From Mactromeris polynyma (Eukaryota; Mollusca; Bivalvia; Venerida; Mactridae): DNA of 64,000 nt. Positions 39,401 through 54,400 of the stretch are shown here, piece after piece. The notes beneath the pieces were generated by a model. It was not told the origin of the DNA. It made no database searches and saw only the letters and a list, made by a program, of their open reading frames with translations. The translations under genes and the position numbers were made by a program. Positions within the stretch are counted from its first letter, which is position 1, and each line of letters begins with the position of its first letter. The stretch spans positions 4,216,001 through 4,280,000 of the forward strand of contig JASFXZ010000039.1 in the NCBI GenBank assembly GCA_032209605.1, read 5' to 3'.

Positions 39401-42400
39401 ATGCATGAAAATTTGCATTTACGTTAAGGTTAAGGGCATCCACAAGACATGTGGCATTTTAAGCATTATTGATAGGAAACTAATTTTTGAAGTTGAAAAA
39501 GGTGCCACAACTCCTCCAAAAACTGGTAGATTGTAACCAAAATCATACTTATTATACTATGCTTATTTGCCCAATATGAATAGAATCCATCCATCCATTC
39601 AAGAGTTATTCATTGCAAACCAATTTTTCAAACAGACAGAATGATGCACAGACAGATGGCCCTTTGCCATTTGAAATTATCCAATGCTTATGTGGCCAAT
39701 ATAAATTGAATCCATTCATCCTTTCATGAGCTATTCATTGCAAACCAATTTTTCAAACAGAAAGATGCACAGGCAGATGCCCCTTCACCATTTGAAATTA
39801 TCATTATGCTTATGTGGCCAATACAAATTGAATCCATCCTTTCATTAGTTATTGAATGAAAACCAATATTTCACATGGACGGATGTAAAGCAGACAGTGA
39901 TAACATTCTATGCCTCCTATTTGAAGAATGGTCAATGGGCACAAAAAATACGGTGATTTGCTTAAACCATATATAAGTCTGTAAGCTGAACTCACAAGGG
40001 TCAAAACAGAACTATATATACATTTGTTAATGAAAACCAAAGGTACAAGCTACACACCTTTGACATTGATCAATATTCATCAAGTTACACCCCTGTGACA
40101 TTAATCAAGGTTCATCAAGCTACACCCCTGTGACATTAATCAAGGTTCATCAAGCTACACCCCTGTGACATTGATCAAGGTTCATCAAGTTACACCCCTG
40201 TGACATTGATCAAGGTTCATCAAGCTACACCCCTGTGACATTGATCAAGGTTCATCAAGTTACACCCCTGTGACATTGATCAAGGTTCATCAAGCTACAC
40301 CCCTGTGACATTGATCAAGGTTCATCAAGTTACACCCCTGTGACATTGATCAAGGTTCATCAAGCTACACCCCTGTGACATTAATTAAGGTTCATCAAGC
40401 TACACCCCTGTGACATTGATCAAGGTTCATCAAGCTACACCCCTGTGACATTAATTAAGGTTCATCAAGTTACACCCCTGTGACATTGATCAAGGTTCAT
40501 CAAGCTACACCCCTGTGACATTGATCAAGGTTCATCAAGTTACACCCCAGTGACATTGATCAAGGTTCATCAAGCTACACCCCTGTGACATTGATCAAGG
40601 TTCATCAAGTTACACCCCTGTGACATTGATCAAGAAACAGACAGCGAACAATAAAACCAATTTACTTGTATGCATCAAATGATTATATTCATTTTGTTTT
40701 ATTGAGTATGTAGCACAAATCTTTGAATTCAAGCAAAACTCCACCGTCTTCATTGAGCAATAAATACATTCTTCCAGTATTCATTCATACTTTTTTCATC
40801 CGTTGACACATAAGGAAGAAAAAATCCAATAAAACTTCTAATTTTTGTTCAACTAATATTTCAAATGGATACATAATTAAATAAAACTGTTCATTTAAAC
40901 AATTATAACATTGAAAGAGTCAATCAAGCAGACATAGGTGCCTATAGGGGTCCGACTAATTTTGCATACAGTGTGAAATTAACCCCGAAATACATGTACA
41001 TGTATTTTCTACCAGTTAAACAAAGCAAATTAGTAGGGAAATAAGTTTTCTATGGTTGGACAAGATCTTTCAGTTGCACCAATGAACGGCTGTTTTGTGC
41101 AGATTAATGAGCAAATATACAGTGGCCACCATCTATGGAAAAGTAGGGCAGTATAGATATTTATTAACAAACGATTGACTGTGGTAAGAAAGCTTGTCTA
41201 CTTTGTATTGAATTAGTAATATAGCCAGTACAAGTGTCCGATCATGGAAGTTTCCTACAGTTATGAGATTGCAGCCAAAATGTTTACAGTATCTTCAAAC
41301 ATTCAAAAAACTGACAAGATAGGTCATACGAAAATTCAAAAAGTTCTCCTTTTTTCATATGATTGAGGAAAGTGTAGTACTGGCTTAACATTGGTAGTTT
41401 ATGTACATGTAAGTATAATTTCATTACAAATAAACAAGTTGTCTGACCACACTCCATTGTTTGTTTTCCAAAGGTCTGCATTAAGTCATAAATACCACAC
41501 TATTCTGTCAACGGTGGCCACAGTGTTATAGCCCCAATGTCCGGTTGTTTCGCTCCTAAGAAGAGTTCATGATTGGTTATGCTTCTTGATTGAAATTGAC
41601 ATTCATGTATGATTGGGGATGGCTGGGTGTATGTATGTATGGTTGGGGATGGTTGGGTGTATGTATGTATGGTTGGGGATGGTGAGGAGTATATATGTCT
41701 GGATGAGTAGTTGCTGCCAGGTGTATGTATGTATGGTTGGGGATGGTTGGGTGTATATACATGTATGTCTGGATGAGTTGTGGCTGGGTGTATGGAGGGA
41801 TGGGGATGGCTGGGTGTATGTATGTATGGATGGGGATGGTTGGGTGTATGTACTGGGTGTATGTAATGATAGAGGAGGGGTGACTGGGTGTATGTATGTA
41901 TGTATGTATGTATGAATGGGGATTGCTTGGTGTATGTTTGTACGGATGGGGATGGTTCAGTGTATATATGTATTTATTGGGATGGCTGGATGAATGTATA
42001 TAAGGACCGGGTTTTGACTGCTTGTATGGAAGTATGGATAGGGGGAAGTGAATGGAGCAAGCTGAAGTAAGCGTTGAGGTGATTTAAAAGCTCAAGCCAT
42101 TGTTGACATGTCAAAGCATGGAACATATTTTCTTAGAAAATAAAAATGCAATAATGAATATTTTTACAGCAGCCGTACTATGTATATGTCCAATTTGGAA
42201 AATAAAGATAGAAGAGCTCTTTGTTTCATACTTTATTTTTTGAACAAAAAAGTATTTGCAATTAAATGAAAACAATAAATTAAAATATAGAATACTGTAT
42301 ATATACAAAATTTATGCAACTATAACAATTTGAACATAAATTTGTGAGAGCACATTCTCAAAACCTAACAAAAATAAACATGATTTCAACGAATGCCAGT

Positions 42401-45400
42401 GACATGTCAATATACACACAACCATTGTATAACTAAAATTCACTGTTTCTTACATTATCATGTTTACCTAAATATCGATTATAGGGGTGTTGTATACAAC
42501 CTATTCATCTGTTCATAATTGAAAATATGATTTAAACCCAATTCGTTAAGGCTTCCATTATCGATTTATCCATTATATTGGGTATAGGGTGGGAAGGTTG
42601 TTTAAATCATGTGATATCATTTGAACTCACTGTAAATAAGTTGTGTATAAAACACCCCTATAATCAATATTTAGGTAAACACGATAATGAAAGAAATAGC
42701 GAATTTGAGTTATAACATGGTGTGACAGAAACAAGAAATAACATGACTGGAACATATAGTGCGGTTTTATTAACCACAAACGTATGAATATATTACCCGG
42801 GCCATTACATTTCAAAATAGGTGTATTGAAATGTTCGTGCTTGTCCATAGGGCTTGTCGGCGAAAAAGCCGCTGTTTTGATCGAAAAGTAATCCTATCAG
42901 CAGTTTTAGTTTTATGCATGAGTGAATTCCATTACCTAAATTGACATGGATCGGTCCTGAAAGTTGCAGTCAATCTAACAGCACTATACACTTTTCATAT
43001 GGAAATAAATTATGCAAAATGATAGGAAAGTCATCATGGTTTATGAAGGTCAAGGACTCAGGTGAGAAAATATGTAATGACTCCAGCTTGCTATAGGTAT
43101 GGGCAATTACAAACAAATATTTGCTCGAGTTGAAATTAAAACAAAGACTGAATTTATGTCCTAATTAACTTCAATGGATTGAAAACTGTAATTTCTAGTA
43201 TCTCTAGCAGAAACCCATGTTTAGTGAATTCACAGTTTTATTGTCCTGGTGGTAATGGTGACTGGTGAAGCTAGTATATAGTATAATTAAAACAGACACA
43301 CATGTTGTTGAAAATACATTTATCAAAGTAACCATCATTTGTCATATTGCAAAAACCAATCACTACTTTAGCAATATGCATTAATGGCAATATGGATATT
43401 TCCATGAAAGATTTGTAAGCTCTGTACTAGGTTAAACTTTTTACATTTCCATTCTAAGCAACGAAACAAATCAAAATTTCAGATTTGTTGTTACCTTGCA
43501 GACAGTGTAAGAGGGCTTTCCATCACTATCACATATCAGATATACTATATGCTTTCTAGAGACATAAATGTCTTTACATACTGTGTTTCAATACAAACTT
43601 TTGACTGTTCATAAAAAGAATTCAAAACATGAATCACAAATTATAGACATACATAACCATAGTATCAGAAGAATTTCTCTGTAGAGACGCACAAATTACA
43701 ACAATATAATTCCCAAAATACAAACAGGTTTGATTATTGTCTTTTACTTTGAACATGCTGACATATTCTTCCTGCCACAAAAACCAGTGTAATGGAAAAC
43801 TAAACCTGCCTTTATGAACAATACAGACGTGTGATTTACAGAAACCAGTCAGACAGTACTGAGGGCACTGCTCGCTCTATGATGAAACTTAAACATAAAC
43901 TTTACTAGAAGAACTGAATACACATAAACAATACAGCAGTATGTGGGCAGGAAAGGTAAACTAGAAACATGCTCATAACACTTCATGCATTTGTTTTTCT
44001 CTTGTATCATCAAATTTGATCACATGAATCATTTTTTCTGTTCGTAAAGAAAATTTATCTAATACTTTTAATGTCCCTTTTTCACTATTTTGGATAATTC
44101 CTAAATTTGAAACATTTATAACAGTAATAGATTTGTACCTTATGTTTGCCTTTAGCAAAGTATCTTTTGAAAGATAATTATTGTCTGCCCTATCATTTGG
44201 GAATTTGTCTGTTTGCTGTCAGTCACAATTGTGTGTCTCACCAGAACTCTTTACCCCTGAATGGATTTTTTCAAATTACTTAGCAGAACTAAACTTTCGG
44301 CCACATATGTTCAAGATCAAGGTCATTTGGTGCAATCAAAGGTCAACTATCAGTTTTGGGTAAGATAATTTTTTTGAATAAAACCATCAGATGCATAGCC
44401 AGAGGGGGTAGAATGTGTACGCAAACAATCTAGAGGGGTCTAAGGGCATAATACCCCCGAAAAAAACAATATTTCTAAAACGTTTGTGGTGCAATCTGGA
44501 AACATTTTCACAAATTATGTTCAGAAAATTTATATCCCAATCTGCTCAACTGTTGTTTATTGCACATTTTACTATTTTTGATAATCATCTGTATGCAATG
44601 ACATTTTTGCGTAGAGGTAGCTACATGCCTGACCACCATCTATGGTCATACAGAGATACCTGTGGAATTACTGCATACAGCATATGTAACTATTATGTTG
44701 CATAACTTTGTATCAGCAAAACAATACTTTTATGCTGAGGTAATTTCTTTTGAATTAATTTATTTCACATCAATCTTGTAACAAGTTATAATAACTGCTA
44801 CAGACCGTGCGTTTGCAATAGGACAAATTCAAGAGGGCCGTGCACTACATCATGTCGCGGATCATTTTCATGTGCACAAATCCACCATGACCCGGCTGCT
44901 ATAACGTTTTCATGATACAGGGTTACAATGATAATCGTTTTATGGAATAAAATTATGTCTGTGACTTTGATACCTGTTTATTATTTATGCCTCAAAGGTA
45001 GATTATCGGTAAATCGAAACTTGGTACCCAGTTGCGTTTTTAATGACTTTTAGTATATTGAACCACATTCAATGCTATTAATTTACTTACAGCATCAGTC
45101 CATAATATTATTGTTGATATTTTCATCCCAAAAAATAATAATATCATTATTGCAAGCAATACATTCACAGAATGTCAGCAGTATGTTATATTGTTATTAC
45201 TAAAGATATTCACTTTAAATGTATAAAAATATAAGTCAACATTTTAGAATGATCAATGGATAAATACCACGCACAGTAATGAGCAGATGTTGAATATGAT
45301 ATTAATATGTTGCAGTAGGCGAGTTAATTATTTCGGAAGCTGCTCTCATAAGGCGCAGTTTCTAACAATAAATATCAAAAAACAAGAGGGCCATAATGGG

Positions 45401-48400
45401 TCTTGATCACTCACCCGAGTTTCACAGCTTAAACAATTATAAAACGCATATGGAAACTAATTAGAGCCACTAGCGGCCATGTTTTTTTACAAGGCCTTAA
45501 ATGTATTGATAGAGTGTCTCACCCAAGGAACAATCGTTTGAAATTGTGCTGAAAACTAATCAGCCTTTCAGATTAGAATCTACATACAGAGAATATACAG
45601 TAAGACCTCACCTAAAGACCACCTAAATAATAAGACCACCTCAAACTTAAGACCAAAATTTTCAAGTCCATTTTCACTGTTTTGCTCTTAATTCAACCTT
45701 AATATTAAGACCACCTCATAAGAAGACCAGTTTTCAAGAGTTCCACGGTGGTCTTATTATGAAGGTTTTACTGTCCTGTCAAGAGAGGCCATGCTTTTTA
45801 GCAATTTTTTTGGACGGAAAGTTATCCACACAAAATTTCTATTGAATTCTTTTAAAAGCAGTCCATTGAGTTCAAAGGAGATTTTCAAAATCTCTATGAC
45901 AACATGTTGAAAATGTGGAGTATTTCACAAAACTTTTAAAAAGTTCAGTATAAACATATGAGCAACATTAACTACGCCCTCCTGAGGCCAAGAATCTAGT
46001 TCAATCTCCTATGAACAATATTGGTAGATGGTTACCCAAGGAACTACATGTACTCATTCTGAAATCTAGCCAACTGCTTCAGAAAAGATGATACCCCAGT
46101 TATTCCTACTCAAGAAATTTGAAATCTGTCTAGCACTAAGTCTTTCAGTAAAGAAGATTTTAAACATTTCACTACAGCCATATAAGGAAAACAATTCCCC
46201 CTAAGCGGCCATGTTTTGACAGATCAAAGTAATATGACAATTTTCGTAGTTGCAAGTAAAAAATAGACAAGTGGTTTAGGAAATGTTGCATGACTAACTT
46301 TCACTTTCAGCTCAGACGGTCCCTATGCATAGCAGTCTGGAACCATTTGCGCAACTTTGAAACAGGATCATGCAAGGAGATGTTTTCCGAGTGTTTCACC
46401 TTCTACTTACAAATGGTGTCAGAGAAGATGTATCAATAGATCCCACACAAACAGCAGACAGAAAGTGATAACAACAGTGCTTAGGTGAGCTAATAGTTAA
46501 CAAAAAGTTGTTTGTTGCAAAGCCAAGAAAACAACAACAAAACATTTATCTAAAAAAACTGCTGACGCAACATCAAACCTTCTAATTGAATTCAACTTTG
46601 ATTAACTTTACATAACATATCAATTTCAAGAATAATAACATTTACAAAAGAGATAAATTTTACCAAAACAAAAAACACATCAGTTTTATGCTTAATGAAA
46701 TCACGAGACTGTTTCTCCTCATTTCTATAAAGAATAATAGTACAAACATCAAACTTGCTTCCCAAAACCTGGCCATATATATGAAGGACATTTACTCACA
46801 TGAGTATTGTCTAACTGCATTTTCACAATTTCCAGTCGTCTTTCTTCGGCTATGGTTTGAGCAGATTTATGATCAGCCTGTGTAGCGGAATGTTGTTTTT
46901 GTAACTCTTCAAGTTGAGATACCTGGCAAATATAACAGTATTAGGTATACAGACACCAACCTGTACTAATGAAATAAAAATAAAGGATCATTTTGGAAAT
47001 TTAATGGATTGAAAATATGCTAATTGATCAGGCATGAGAATGCAAAATTTCAAAAATAACTGAAAATCCAGCAAGTGGTCCAGATGGCTTCTAAAGCTCC
47101 TGTCTTTTAAGCATCCAAGATGGCTTAAATTGTCTCAAAAATGGCCATTGGCAGCGTCAAATACGCAGATTTCAAAAAATTCTCATATCTGATTGGTGCG
47201 TATGTTAAAGTTGATTCAGGTTTAGTTCCTGTCTTCAACAATGTTTCAGTTACATATGAAAGACAGCTGACATGAACAGTCCTGATAGTACTTCAACCAC
47301 TATCAGTTCTTCAAAACACAAATGACGAAATCCCTACATGAGGTGGTGAAAAAAGGATTTTATGATGTATTGGGATGATGTATCATTTCAGAACTGACGA
47401 CTTAAAGAAATTGATAAATGCCGACATGTTCCTACAAATTATTTTTGCCCCAAAATATCAAATCAAGCAAACAGAAGGAGGCAAAGGGGTAGAGCCCCTG
47501 ATTCCTGACCCAAAAGTTGAGGTGAGGTCAAGTCCAACATTGCAAAAGAAAATTATTATGAACTTCTCAATCCCTGATTTTGTCTTTAGTACTGGTTTAG
47601 TAAGACAAAAAGTTGTCATCAAGAGTGATTAGTATAAATAGTGTAGGTAAGATCTTGTTTCAAAATTGACTCAATATAAGTAAGTTTATAATAAGCAAAC
47701 CAGAAATGCAGCCCTGAACAGAATCAGAATGTTATACTAACATATAGGAATTTACCAAATATGAACTGAAAATATTCCTGCATCACATATACACCTGATA
47801 TTATACTTCTGAATCAAAATACAATACAAGAATGAAGCTCTTGCAAAATATGTTTACCCATCCTTTGGACAATGATAAGCTCTTGTAAAATTGCACACTT
47901 CTACAATACATTCTGTTGCATTGGAATTTCATACCATATATGGAGCACAGTGCTAAAAATGATTTTGTAAAATAGAATAAGCCTTCCATTACCTTATCAG
48001 ACATTTGTCTGTCCAGCATGGAATGATTCTGTAACAATTCATTATATTGATCACTCATTTCCTTTAAGCCTTCATCTTGTTCTGCCAATCTTTTCTTCCT
48101 GTTAGCAATATCACTTTGTGCCTGAAGCAAGATTCATACAACAGAATGAAATCATATATGACAGATGCACAATGGTGATATTATACATTATTATACCTCA
48201 CGTGACTGTTTTCCCTATACATTGCATATAAACCTCAGCGGGCGACATTTTTAACTGTCACCCTGCAATGTCGCCCGCTGAAATTAAAAATACTAAATTT
48301 AAGTTATTAGCTTTATTTTTATTTTGTTCGGTATAATAAAATAAATATTGACTGCCTTGAGGGTGACAGTGCATCTCGTCAACCCTCGACAAACACTGTC

Positions 48401-51400
48401 GACCTCGGCTAAAGCCTCGGGTTGACAAGATGCACTGTCACCCTCAAGGCAGTCAATATTTATATAATAGCAACACTGTCTAATGCCACAATTACACTAG
48501 ACAGTGTGACATTTGTACAAAATGACATAAGTTAAATGAAGTCTCAGATATACACGTGTGTAGGTGTACAACATGACAATTTTAATAAAGGATACAGAAG
48601 TAATTGAAATGACTGAACAATGTGAAAACAATCCTTCATCTTAATACGTGTATCAACATTATTGTCATTTCATTTTTACTACACTCAAACACATTTCTAA
48701 TTGGTCATCCCACATTTCTGCATTTTATAATGTTGGTAGAAATCTTTACAGGTCGACTTATTTGTACAATCATGTTGGAATGGTGGATTTTTAAGGATAA
48801 TGGCCTGAGTAAGAATGAAGTTAAACAACGTTTGTTAGTCTATTTATATTTCTCTGTATTTATTTTGAAAAGTATGATAATATAAAAAGTGACCAATTAG
48901 AAAAGCAGTTGAGTGTACATACAAGTAGTTTTAAGTCTCAAATCAGTTATAAGTCAAATTTTATTTCTATCAAAATACATCCCTACACAATTGACACCCA
49001 CAAGCTAAATATGACAAATCATCCCCAGTGCCTGTCATACCCTCATGTATACTACAGCTAAACTACACTAGATAATCAAAGGGAAATAACTGTATCATAC
49101 AAGTAGTAAACAAAATGTCAAAATTAACAAATTAACAAATTTCCGATACAAATTCTCCGATTTTAATAATTTATATATACGACAATAATTTGCAATTAAG
49201 AACCAATTGAGATGAAGTAAAGAACATTTATTGCACTGCTTGTGTATTTGTATAATTATAGATACTAGAGACAAAAAAGGGATTTACTGTATTTGTGGGA
49301 TAACACCCCCATTAAAATACGCTGGGAACAAACTCATGATCAAACTGTCCATATAACTAATAATGCTGTTCTGGATCTTTACACCTTTTCTCAACAGTAT
49401 GTAAGTAATGTACGGCATCCATTGACCTTACCAGAGCAACTGGGTTACCAACCAGAATCAGAGGTGGAGTACGAAAAATGACTTTGGCTTTATTTATATT
49501 CAAATTATCATGGAGAACACCTGGGGTTCAAACCTTTAATCTCCACGTTGGTAGGCGAGTGCTCTACAAACTGGGATAGTGAGTTACCCCTTAGCAGGAA
49601 TGAAAGCCTCAGCATACACTATTGTAATGGCTTTCTTATGCCTAATTAAGTATTATAGCAAATATATCAACAACACCACACAATAGGATAAGTTGTATTC
49701 TACCAACAGGTGAGTAAGTGATTCAAACTTTGATCTTACCTTCTCTAAATGTTGTTGAACCTTATTTAACTCTGACTTCTTCTCCTCTAGACTATTCTGT
49801 GCTGTTTTAATATGATCTTCCAGATCAGCTCTCTGCGTGGCTTTGGCTGCTTCTGATGCCAGCAATAACTCTGTCTACAACATGTACAATTATATTTACA
49901 TTATTAAACACTTCATTTACCTTTCCTCATAGATTTCATAAAAAAGATAACAAAACTGGTAACTCTGTAATTATTTTTAAAGGTAATTAACGATTATTCG
50001 TGACAAAGGATCAATGCATTACTATTACTTTTATGTTTGTTATTAATTGCAGTTTGACTATTTCAGGCTTTACGTCATTTCTTAACAGTATTTCAATTAT
50101 ATGCGGTGGTCACTTGAACTAACCAGTGCTTCTGGGTTACCAACCAGTACTAACTTGCTCCTCTGAACACAACTGACAAATTCTCCACATAAATCAGAGG
50201 TGGAGGACAAATGACTTTGGATGCATTACCTTCAGTCACACTGTCAAGGAAGAACATACGCCTTGCACGCGTTTTGAACCCAAGACCTCTAGATTAGCAG
50301 TTGAGTGCTCTACCCACTGTGCTAGCCAGGCGGGCTACACATTTATTGCAGAGATATATGTATGGGTAGTATGTAGTGAGAGTAAGGAAGTCGTCACTTG
50401 TTCCAAGGCTTAATACAGTCAAATTTTGTCACAAAACTTTATTTATTCCACAGCCTGCACCATGCTTTGTTTTGTTTGCATGTTATTGTTTTCATCAGGT
50501 TTTACACCATTTTTCAACAATTATTTATTCATATACGGCAGCCAGTTTTCCTGGAATAAATTGTCAACCAGTACTCACTTGCTCTTCCACAAGCAAATGA
50601 CAACTTCTCCACATGTGGAGGAAATGACCGTAGCCAATGTCATGGAAAAACGTAACCCGCCCCTCGGAAACAAACCCGGATCTTCCTGGTGACAGTCTAG
50701 CACTCTACCAACTGAGCTAGTCAGGCAAACTCCTGCATCATGCCTAGCTTTAGTTTCAGGTAAGAATACCAGAACATAAAATTTTATATAGGAGAAACCA
50801 ACGTTGCTGTATAAAATACAACAATGCACATAATTAAAGAAACCAGCATTCATGATGTCATTATCATTGAACTAACCTTTGATGTCAAAGCTGAATCAAG
50901 TTCCTGTATTTTCTGGTTCGCAGTAGATAATTTCTCATTAGTTTCATCAAGGTTACCCTGAAGCTTGACACATTGTCCTTCAGATACCTGCATCTGACCT
51001 TTCACCTCCTGTAACTTCTTATAAAAGTCATCATTAGCTTTCGTGTATTCATCTTCGTGTGTCTTTGATGAAGACTCCAATGTAGCGATTCTCTCCTTTA
51101 ATGTTTTCTGCATTAAAAAGACAAATATTCTGATTACAGTAGAACCTTACTTTAAAGACCACCTCAATAATAAGACCACCTCAATAATAAGACCACTTCA
51201 AAATTAAGAGCACAATTTTAAAGTCCATTTTCACCATTTGACTCATCATTCAATCTCGATATTAAGACCACCTCAACATTAAGACCAGTTTCCTGAGGGG
51301 GGTCTTATTATTGAGGTTTTACTGTATCAAATTTTACATAACAAAAGCACATTACTAATAATCAATTTGCTAGAAGCCTATCAACAAGGCATACATCTTT

Positions 51401-54400
51401 GGTCACTTAAATAAATTCATCTTAAGTAGGAATGTTTCCAGATGCTTGAATGAGATTCGGTATGTACTAGTTAGAACCCTAAGACCACTGACAAGCAGGA
51501 CAGGACAATACAGATCCACACGTTTTGACAGACCCTCACCACACAGGTGTATCAGTTTGCAAGAAATACAAAGAAGTGAACAAAGCAAAGAAAACTTCTA
51601 CACAAGAGACATAAGAGCAAAACATATAAGTGTAAAAAGAAGATGTTGGATTAATCAAACAGAAATATACCTTTTCATCTTTCAGCTGATTAATAGCTGT
51701 TTCTACACCTTCACCCGCTTCTATCTGAAATATGTAAAACATAAATTAAACGTTTAGGTCATGTGTATACATAATATTGTTAGAAATACACTCATATTTC
51801 AAAGTTTTTTGCTCAAATTGTGATTAAAAAAACTGCAAAAATTCTTAACGTAAAACTTCATAATTCAAAATTTTCTGAATATACTGCATATTGTCATATA
51901 AAGATTAAATATACAGAGCCTTTAATAATATTTAGCACTACCACCACCACCACCACCACCACCACATACCAACCAAGTTAAGCACACTACCTTAGCTATG
52001 AGTTCTGTTCTTTCATTTCCAAGTCGCTGTATTTCTGTTTGAGCAGACGATAATTTGTTCTCGAATTCTGACAACTTTTCATCCCTGTTAAGTAAAAAAC
52101 AAAATGTATAAACAATAAACTCAGGATCTGAAGAACTAAATGTCATTTGTATAATTATGTAATATCAGTAAAACCAAACATCACTTTGTTTGCTAAACAA
52201 TTTACTTCAGATTGATGCAAATCAAGTCTAAATCTCAAAGAACAATTAGTAAATTCTGTACATGAAATCTAGAATTTGCTACAAATGGGGTACCAGGAAT
52301 ATAAACAAAGTTTAACAAGAGATGTTTGTATAACATTATGCCCCCTGTGACCTTGACCTTTGACCCCAAAATCAATAATGCTATAGATGAATGAGTGGAC
52401 CAAGTTTGAGGATGATAGGTCAAGTGGTTCTTGAGTTAATGATCGGAAACAAAAAGGGTACAGACGGACGGACCAACCGACATGCGCAAACCAATATGCC
52501 CTCTTTTCATCGAAAGGGGGCATTATTATAGATCCTCGGCATTTCAGTCAGACATACAATCCTGCCTTTGTCTTCATTGCCATTCAAGCAAGACTTTGAC
52601 AGTACATTAGTACATTGTTGTTTGAAACACAAGCTTGAATTGTAAACCAATATGTATAGCAATCCAGTGTAGATCTGTAGCATACTAAGGTAAAAACAGA
52701 CCGCTCAAAATGTATACACATCTGTGACCTCCAGTAAGATTACTGGACACGGTAACTCTTCACTACCTAAGAATATTTTATATTCATTGACAAAAATAAC
52801 CATTCAAAATATATACCAAGCATCCAGCTTAAGATCTTAAAAGACTGATTTTTACATTGGGGTAAGTTTAATTTACGCTACTTGTAGTGAAAATCAATTT
52901 TTTTAACATTAAACATCAGATGGGTCGAAATGCGTCTCCATGTAGTAAAGGGTTAAATGACTGACATACCGCAGTTTTAACTGTCGAGTTTCCTCCTCAA
53001 CCTTTGTATTCAACTCTCTAATTTCTTGTTTTAGTTGTTCATTCACAGTACCAAGTGACTGGTGTTGTTCAGTTAAAGATGATGATTTTTTATTCAACCC
53101 CTCAACTTCTGACTTTGACATCTCCATCTGTGCTTGACACTTGAATACATAACAACAATGACCAATAAGATTACACTGTATCAGTGGTACAGTTTGTGAC
53201 ATGGAAATATATGCAAATTTTGCTAAAAAATGTTGTGAAAATATCAAACAAACAAAATTCCTCATTCACAGAAGTGTACATTTACATACCAGACTTTAAA
53301 TGTAACAACAATCTTCATTGCTATTCACCCCATGAAATGTCTATAATCGCTGATTCCAGACTGTTTGACTTGCAAAAATATTCAAAAAAACAGTTTTTAA
53401 CTCTAATTCCATTAGTTTTGGCATAACTGTCAAATAATTCATCAAAAAACAAAACATATAATTTACCAATATTTCCAGCTTGTAAGAACCAAAATATTCA
53501 GATATATAAAACAAAACTATATGCCCCCCCCCCCTCCCTGGGGACAAAATACAGCCATAGTTACACACAGAACTATGGTCAATTTGGAAATACATGTACA
53601 TACATAAATCAACAGTAATTAATGTAGCATAGAAAGGAACCAGTAATCATAGCTGGTACTTATCAACAAGGACTGTTGCAGAAATTAATGATTCAACAAT
53701 ATTTTTGAAGTTGGTAAAATAATCTTCATACACTGTACATACCTTCTCTTGCTCCAACTTGACTTGGTTAATTAGTAATTCTTTACTGTGAAGTTGGCTC
53801 TGAAAATCTATCTTTGTTTCCATGTTTTGTTTTTCAAGTGATGCAATTGTTTTATCTTTCTCTTCAAGTGATGATTGCAACTGAAATATAACACATATAT
53901 CTTAAACACTAATCAGTAGACAGTATTAGTATTCTAACAAAAGGACCTCATACAAAAACATTATTTCTAACTTAGTCTTAAACAAGGACTTTGTGTATGA
54001 CTTTTCAAATTTGATTTCTTTAGTCAAATTCACAAACGCACTCCCCAACTGACTTAGTTAAGTTTATTTTTTGTACAATATGGCAATGGATATAACAAAC
54101 TAAATATGTGCCAGTAGGACACCAATGCACCCACTATGTGAACATATTTAAAGAGATTTAACGCCTCGGGTTATATGGCACACAGATAGGTTATATTCCC
54201 TCAAATACCCTATCAACAACCTGTATAACTAATAATGTACTTATTTACACCAGCTTTTGCAGAATGTTCTCAGCTATTTATATTCATTAAAAGTCAACAT
54301 TGCATATTCCACATGCAACATCAAATTAAAATACTTATCACAAGCCAAATTCTTAAATTTTAAAATTAAAGAACCTTTTGCAAATGATATAACTTACATT

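Noticed and set aside
43973..44158. Minus-strand 61-codon frame as a missing exon between exons 18 and 19
   Set aside because: It lacks coiled-coil heptads and suitable splice borders, and exon 18 already joins exon 19 in phase.
50314..50336. tRNA gene between EEA1 exons 15 and 16
   Set aside because: A and B boxes are present but there is no complementary acceptor stem, and the sequence continues into a SINE body shared with two neighbours.
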